Of a stretch of DNA of 64,000 nucleotides, positions 59,190-64,000 are shown piece after piece (the stretch's first letter is position 1; the number at the start of each line of letters is the position of its first letter). A program made the position numbers and the translations under genes. The notes under the pieces are model-generated. The model did not search any database, was not told where the DNA came from, and was given only the letters and a program-made list of their open reading frames with translations. The stretch lies in the NCBI GenBank assembly GCA_963377175.1, contig CAUJNA010001868.1, positions 736,880 through 800,879 on the forward strand, written 5' to 3'. Source of the stretch: Effrenium voratum (lineage: Eukaryota; Sar; Dinophyceae; Suessiales; Symbiodiniaceae).

Positions 59190-59543
59190 TCAAGGCAGTG
59201 GATAAAACGAGGCCGCTTCTGCCTTTGAGCATCGGCGCATGGTGATTGCGGGCACCGGTAACGCTTGAAACGGCTTCAGCATTGGTTCAAGCTTTTGCTC
59301 CAGTGACTCTGCGAGTGACATTTCGGCGTTTCGGCTCAAGTCACTCAGTTTGCACCCGAGATCCAGAGGCCCGGAGGCGGTTTTCACGTCGCAAACGGCG
59401 CGAGAAACATCGGAGCCTCCGACGTTCGCACACGGCGCGTTGACAGGTGCCGACGCCGACATGGTCGTGGCTTCAAGGACGTCATCCCGGCAGTTGTTGC
59501 CGCCGGCGATTGCCTTCTGCACATACTCTACTGTGATGTGCAT
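59190..59543 (-). CDS. Candidate minus-strand ORF, 117 codons
   Basis: ATG-to-stop frame: MHITVEYVQKAIAGGNNCRD, DVLEATTMSASAPVNAPCAN, SGPLDLGCKLSDLSRNAEMS, LAESLEQKLEPMLKPFQALP. More protein-like than the overlapping Arg-rich plus frames, but opposite to the general orientation. A GC-rich exon read on the wrong strand can look like this. Unknown. Confidence 0.33.
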   Translation of the reverse strand: MHITVEYVQKAIAGGNNCRDDVLEATTMSASAPVNAPCANVGGSDVSRAVCDVKTASGPLDLGCKLSDLSRNAEMSLAESLEQKLEPMLKPFQALPVPAITMRRCSKAEAASFYPLP

Positions 59544-59549
59544 GCGTAC

Positions 59550-59860
59550 ATTACGCTATGTAGCATGGCTTTACAACACAAAGTGTTGCATGTTATTGCA
59601 TTGCGGTAGCTTACGCTCCGTTGCGTTCCATTGCATTGTGTTGCGTTCATTTCACCGTATTGCAGTGCAGTGTAGTGCATTGAATTGATTACTTACATCA
59701 CGTAGATTGGGTGACATACATAGTACACAGGACTTACATAGCATGCATAGCACACATGTCATACACAAGATACAAACATCACACTCATCACATATTTTAT
59801 ACTTATGACATACAACAGATACACACATCACACTTATGACATATATACTTTTCAGCACCA
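59550..59860. other. Degenerate short-motif sequence
   Basis: Many TTGCATTGCG-like and ACATCACACTTATGACATA-like short repeats; microsatellite decay, no gene. Confidence 0.5.
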
Positions 59861-60410
59861 CACAGGGTTTGATCTTTGGCCGGGGCAATACCACGTATAG
59901 CTAACTCGTGTTGCCGCCTCGTGGCAAGAGACAACGCCAGGCTGGATCCACGGGATATCCACGGGACGGTCTCCGCGGAAGGCCGAAGATCGTGCCGACG
60001 TTGGTACCGGTCGGTTCCAGGGCACAGGTTCGGTAAATACAAGGATCAGCAACAACATGCAACGAATGCTCTACCTAAATCATCTATTTCTCATATATTT
60101 AAGGGGGATTAGCAGCCAATTTCTCTCTTGCTGGGCACTCAACACCTTTCCAGGAAAGCAGCCCCCTAGGTTTCCAGTGCCGAACATATTTAGTTTGACT
60201 GGCTCACAGGCCGTGCTTGGTTCGCTTGCCATGGGAATCGTACCTTTTGGCTCTGAGACCAGCCAGCTGTTCTCACGCATCCTGGAAGGGAAAGACAACT
60301 TCAAACATGAGGATTCCGACATGGGAGTGGGCGGATTCAACGTGCTCTGGATACGGCCATCTCATAGGGAAACCATCCCCCGCCCATGATCTCTCAGACA
60401 TCCCTTCTGA

Positions 60411-60499
60411 GTGGCTCAAGAAAATGTACCAAGATGGCCCTTTGGTACATGGAACCAAAGAGCGTAACCCTAGCTCTATACTCTTGAGCCACCCTTCTG
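60411..60499 (-). repeat. Family F TIR element, inverted copy
   Basis: GAGTGGCTCAAGAAAATGTA...GCGTAACCCTAGCTC...CTCTTGAGCCACCC, reverse of the copy at 60673, 174 bp away. Confidence 0.75.
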
Positions 60500-60537
60500 A
60501 AAGCCTAGGGACACGGGGGTCGCTGGCTTGATTCGAG

Positions 60538-60672
60538 GTGGCGGCGAGTATTGCTTCGATGGCGAGTGCGGTCCTGGCCTCGTATCTGCAGAACTTTGCG
60601 GCTTTTGGAGTTGGCCTGTACAAAGTCACAAAGAACACGCCTGGATGTGCACTTTCACACCATGAAGCTAGA
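60538..60672 (+). CDS. Candidate exon before a family F element
   Basis: Frame VAASIASMASAVLASYLQNF, AAFGVGLYKVTKNTPGCALS, HHEAR. The Ala/Ser/Val-rich first half could be an amphipathic or membrane helix. It ends at the family F terminus. Unknown. Confidence 0.4.
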
Positions 60673-60778
60673 CATATGGGTGTGGCTCAAAATGAAAGAG
60701 CCAGGGTTACGCATGTTTTAGTCTTTGGTTCCATGTACCAAGGTGCCATTTTGGTGCACTCTTGTTGAGCACATGGGT
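60673..60778 (+). repeat. Family F TIR element
   Basis: CATATGGGTGTGGCTCAAAA, GTTACGCATGTTTTAGTC, GGTGCCATTTTGGTGCACTC, TTGTTGAGCACATGGG. Right end decayed. Confidence 0.8.
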
Positions 60779-60887
60779 CTGTCTTTTTTCGAGGCTACCC
60801 TTTGATTCCAGGTTTTGTGATACTCAACAGTGGGAGTTGATGGGTGGGCGGGTGGTTTTCTTGGGGTCATGCCATCAGTTTGATGCC

Positions 60888-61012
60888 ACTTTTTTCGAGG
60901 CTACCCTTTTTGGGTTGGTTTTAACGGGAACCCAAAAGGAAACCCACACCATCTCAGTTGCCCAGTGGATTATGCCCACTTTTTCCAACATTTTTTCGGA
61001 AAGGGTTCCGAT
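60888..61012 (+). repeat. Family O unit followed by a family D fragment
   Basis: CGAGGCTACCCTTTTTGGGT, then CTCAGTTGCCCAGTGGATTA and GGAAAGGGTTCC. Confidence 0.6.
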
Positions 61013-61439
61013 TCCTAAAGTCAACCGACCAAAAAAGGATGCATCCTTGTTTTCCCATGGAAATCCACTGGGCGTCGGAGATGCAGGTTTTGTGATATCA
61101 ACAGTTGGCCAAGATGTTTGACATGGTTTGAAGTGGCCGGTTGGACCAAACGTCAACCGAGATCAATTCCCCAGATGGACATTGCTCAATGTTTTGCTTC
61201 CGCAAAAGGAACAAAACGGCGAAATTGAGGCGACGGGGAAGTTTTTCCAGACACCTTAATTTTGAGCAACTCCCCATAGTATCGCTGACATCTCTTGCAA
61301 CCTTTCGAGGGGGTTCCCCAGAATCAGGAACTCTAGCCCTGCTTTGTTTTTTGATTGTTTCTGTGTTTGCTTGTTTGGTCGGTCGGTTGGTTACATCAAT
61401 TCCTTTTATATTAGTTTATGTGGTTGTGTTAGTTATGTA

Positions 61440-61776
61440 TTGCTTTCTTTCTTTCTTCATTTATTTATGTCATTGTTTCTTTCTTTCATTCATTCATTCA
61501 TTCATTCATTCATTCATTCATTCATTCATTCATTCATTCATTCATTCATTCATTCATTCATTCATTATGTATGTATGTATGTATTTATTTATTTATTTAT
61601 GTATTTATTTATTTATTTATTTTTTGTTTGTGTTCTTTCTTTATTTATCTATTTATTTATTTATTTATTTATATATATATATATATTTATTTATCTATTT
61701 CATTCATTTCTTATTTATTTGTTTGTTTTCTTTATTTCTTTCTTTATTTATTTCTTTCTTTCTTGCTGCTGTTGGT

Positions 61777-61812
<36 letters not shown>

Positions 61813-61832
61813 TCATTATTTCTTTCTTTATT

Positions 61833-61864
<32 letters not shown>

Positions 61865-62005
61865 GCTGCTGTTGGTTCTTTCTTTCTTTCTTTCTTTCTT
61901 TCATTCTTTCATTCTTTATTTATTTCTTTCTTTATTTATTTTTTGTTTTTCTTTCTGGTATGCACATGGTGCGTTTTGGCTTGGTTTGGTTGTGTGCTTC
62001 TTCGG

Positions 62006-62094
<89 letters not shown>

Positions 62095-62300
62095 CGGATT
62101 CTGTGTTTGTTGCGTTCATTTGTGTGCGTGTGTTGTTTCTTTTGCTTGCATGCTTGCTTGCTTGCTTGCGTGCGTGCGTGCGTGCGTGCGTGTGTGCGTG
62201 CGTGCGTGCGTGCGTGTTGTTTTGTATGTTGCTTTTGTGCTGTTTTGTTTGCTTAGTTGTTTGTTTGATTAATTGCTTGCTTGCTTGATTGGTTGCTTGT
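61440..62300 (+). repeat. Compound microsatellite (TTCA, TTTA, TTTC, GCTT, GCGT)
   Basis: Successive blocks of (TTCA)n, (TTTA)n, (TTTC)n, (GCTT)n and (GCGT)n. TCTTGCTGCTGTTGGTTCTT occurs at 61761 and again at 61861, exactly 100 bp apart. The 371-codon frame across it is an artefact. Confidence 0.95.
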
Positions 62301-62388
62301 TTGTTTCTGTAGCCTTCCACCCGCCAATTAATTAAACCTGCCATCTCAGGGTCTGACAAAAGGCTCACGTCGTGAACCCCGCACTCAG

Positions 62389-62444
62389 GAGAAATGTGCT
62401 TCGACGACGACGGCAACGCGCAGAAGGTCTGGCGCGGCTCCTGA
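62389..62444 (+). CDS. Candidate 17-codon terminal exon
   Basis: After CCCGCACTCAG. EMCFDDDGNAQKVWRGS then TGA. Acidic FDDDGN could be a calcium-loop-like or chance motif. Too short for a family call. Confidence 0.38.
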
Positions 62445-62684
62445 GACTAGGCGTTTCTGCAGCCCCGAAGAGTTTCAGCTCCAATTGGTGGTTTGAAGAT
62501 TGCTGGTTTGGTGGTTCAGGGTTTCTCATCTCCGCACAAGAGCCCAGGGGTTTAAAATCCCCAAACCTGCCCAAACCGCAAAAAAAAGGACACTGGCATG
62601 TTGGATAGGGAAGCCACATGTCCAGCTGGGAGACCGGTGGCTCGTAACTTCGAGTGCTGAAGTGAGGTCCTACGTTGGGCCGGG

Positions 62685-62954
62685 TCAAGGAAGGTTCGAC
62701 AAGGCCAGAGCTGCTTGAAAAAGTGGCTCAGTTTTGCCCTTAGTAAAGCCTTGGTCTTCCACCTCCCTGTCGCTCCTGCGTTTGGCGCGTACAAACCTTT
62801 TCGTTACCAAATGATCAGCGTCCAAACCTTCGTCTACATGAACATGCTTAGTAAGAGTCGCGTCATATCGGCCTGTGAGGAAAACCTTTGCGCAAGCAGC
62901 AACTTCAGCTGCGTAAGGCGCAGGCCAAATGATCACGACACAACAGCACATCAT
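62685..62954 (-). CDS. Candidate minus-strand ORF, 89 codons
   Basis: AEVAACAKVFLTGRYDATLT, KHVHVDEGLDADHLVTKRFV, RAKRRSDREVEDQGFTKGKT, EPLFQAALALSNLP, stop. Very protein-like. The plus strand has a competing frame (62715-63002) with ordinary but less charged composition. Unknown. Confidence 0.35.
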   Translation of the reverse strand: MMCCCVVIIWPAPYAAEVAACAKVFLTGRYDATLTKHVHVDEGLDADHLVTKRFVRAKRRSDREVEDQGFTKGKTEPLFQAALALSNLP

Positions 62955-63809
62955 GACACGGTTAAGTCATGGCTCAAAGGAAATCAACCAACCACACCGT
63001 GAGCCCCTGGTACCGGGGTGATGGGGGAGCTGGATTCCAACTCTCCGGGCGAAAGCGAGACTTCAGAAAGTTGTTTGAGGGTACCTTTTTCACCATGATT
63101 AAAGGGAAACAAAAGCAACACATTTGTGTAGAGGGTGCCCGAATTTTGACACACACACACACTCACATTGTATGTTCCTAGTATTGTGTGTTTCTTTTGT
63201 TTCAGTTCTTTGCTATTCGGAGGGCTATTGGTTGAAGGATTTGTCTCGTGCTTTTTAATTGTTTCTCCTGCTTTGGAGAAGCATGGCTTTCTTGATTTTT
63301 GCCATTTGTTCCATTCGTTTTGTGTTGGCTTCCTTGTTTGTTTTTTGATGTTCGGCTTGTTTGGCTTTTCTGGCTTCTTTAGCTAGTGGAAAGCAGGGCG
63401 GCCAGGCCCCAGATAGCCCGGGAACGAGTGGCTAGACTGTTGCCCCTTGCGAAATGAAAAGGGTTCTGAGCTCCCATCCCTGTGTAAGGTTTGATGTTGC
63501 GTGGTGAATCATCGGGGCAATCACACAAATACGTAGTCAAGCACGTGTGAACCGACCAGAGTTCAGCAATCAGAGCGCTCCCAAACATCAACATGTTCAA
63601 CAATGCGGGCAACCACCAGAGTTCTGCCATCAGCATGCTGTTGGTTTCAGAAAGACTCTGAGGGAAGCCGTTTCCCCGGTTTACTGCAAAACCAGGGGCC
63701 AATCCTCCCACAAATCTCCCATCTGACTCTTGGTAGAACCAAAGGCCCGATTTGCTGCGTTCAAAATCGGGGTGCCCCAAACTGCCAAGGGGTTTTCCTG
63801 TGGCTTCCC

Positions 63810-63982
63810 TTAAAGTCGCCGTGACTTCAAGGAGGAAACAGCTCCCATACGTGACCGCCGGTCAGGTAGAAAGGTACATGCCGGTGGCCGGTGGCTCTTG
63901 GACCATCAAGGAGGCCTCGGGCTTACCCGAAACCGAAGAGTTGTCTCTGGGAGCGCAAGAAGTTCCATTTGGTATCTGTTAG
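63810..63982 (+). CDS. Candidate terminal exon, ~57 codons
   Basis: Frame VAVTSRRKQLPYVTAGQVER, YMPVAGGSWTIKEASGLPET, EELSLGAQEVPFGIC, TAG. CCGGTCAG|GTAG inside could be an acceptor, in which case only the second part is coding. Unknown. Confidence 0.42.
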
Positions 63983-64000
63983 CTTCCCCAGAATTAGCTC

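Noticed and set aside
61141..62416. 371-codon plus frame with Phe/Leu-rich 'membrane' segments
   Set aside because: Built from TTTC, TTCA and GCTT microsatellites; the hydrophobic look is a by-product.

Overview
The window looks like nuclear DNA of a dinoflagellate, probably of the symbiotic/suessialean type. This is inferred from architecture, not from a marker gene. There are no bacterial-style operons, and no uninterrupted gene longer than about 300 codons apart from reading frames made of microsatellites. Coding-like sequence comes as short GC-rich blocks of 60-400 nt bounded by AG/GT splice-like signals. Between them lie many short terminal-inverted-repeat (TIR) elements, minisatellites and long microsatellites. 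A dinoflagellate-like CCCH zinc finger (about 1.5-1.85 kb) and a decayed copia LTR element (about 12-14.2 kb) fit this picture. No rRNA, CRISPR array or confident tRNA was seen.

Layout. 0-9.6 kb: TIR elements, a CCCH zinc-finger exon and several exon-like blocks. 9.6-11.6 kb: a satellite of about a dozen ~155 bp units built from two TIR-element fragments. 11.9-14.2 kb: an LTR-like element with a gag piece, an RNase H piece, no protease/integrase/RT between them, and an extra ~280-codon ORF. 14.2-16.5 kb: minisatellites around a probable multi-exon gene. 18.5-19.1 kb: a large inverted duplication of what looks like an N-terminal exon. 19.2-28.9 kb: TIR elements and exon-like blocks. 29.0-31.4 kb: long ATGT, TTTG and TTGC microsatellites with exon-like blocks between and after them. 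32-61 kb: scattered exon-like blocks, each next to TIR elements, plus an old degenerate repeat at 53.4-54.7 kb. 61.4-62.3 kb: TTCA/TTTC/TTTA/GCTT microsatellites.

The main result is the collection of small TIR elements, about 16 families and at least 60 copies or fragments. One family (A, TIR core CTAGGTCC/GGACCTAG) has 13 copies or remnants, all in plus orientation, and four of its five copies with both ends intact are flanked by 3-bp direct repeats. A second family (E) was caught inserting: a local tandem duplication supplies both the empty and the filled site, with target duplication ACT. Most other families also favour the plus strand. The pattern resembles introners (transposons that become introns), which are known from dinoflagellates, in a plus-strand gene cluster. 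However, simple GT-AG excision of family A would leave 8 extra nt, so the introner reading stays a hypothesis.

Few products can be named. Coding calls below are exon-level and mostly low to moderate confidence. They rest on stop-free length, protein-like composition, splice-like borders and position between repeats. Transcript or protein-homology data would be needed to join them into genes.
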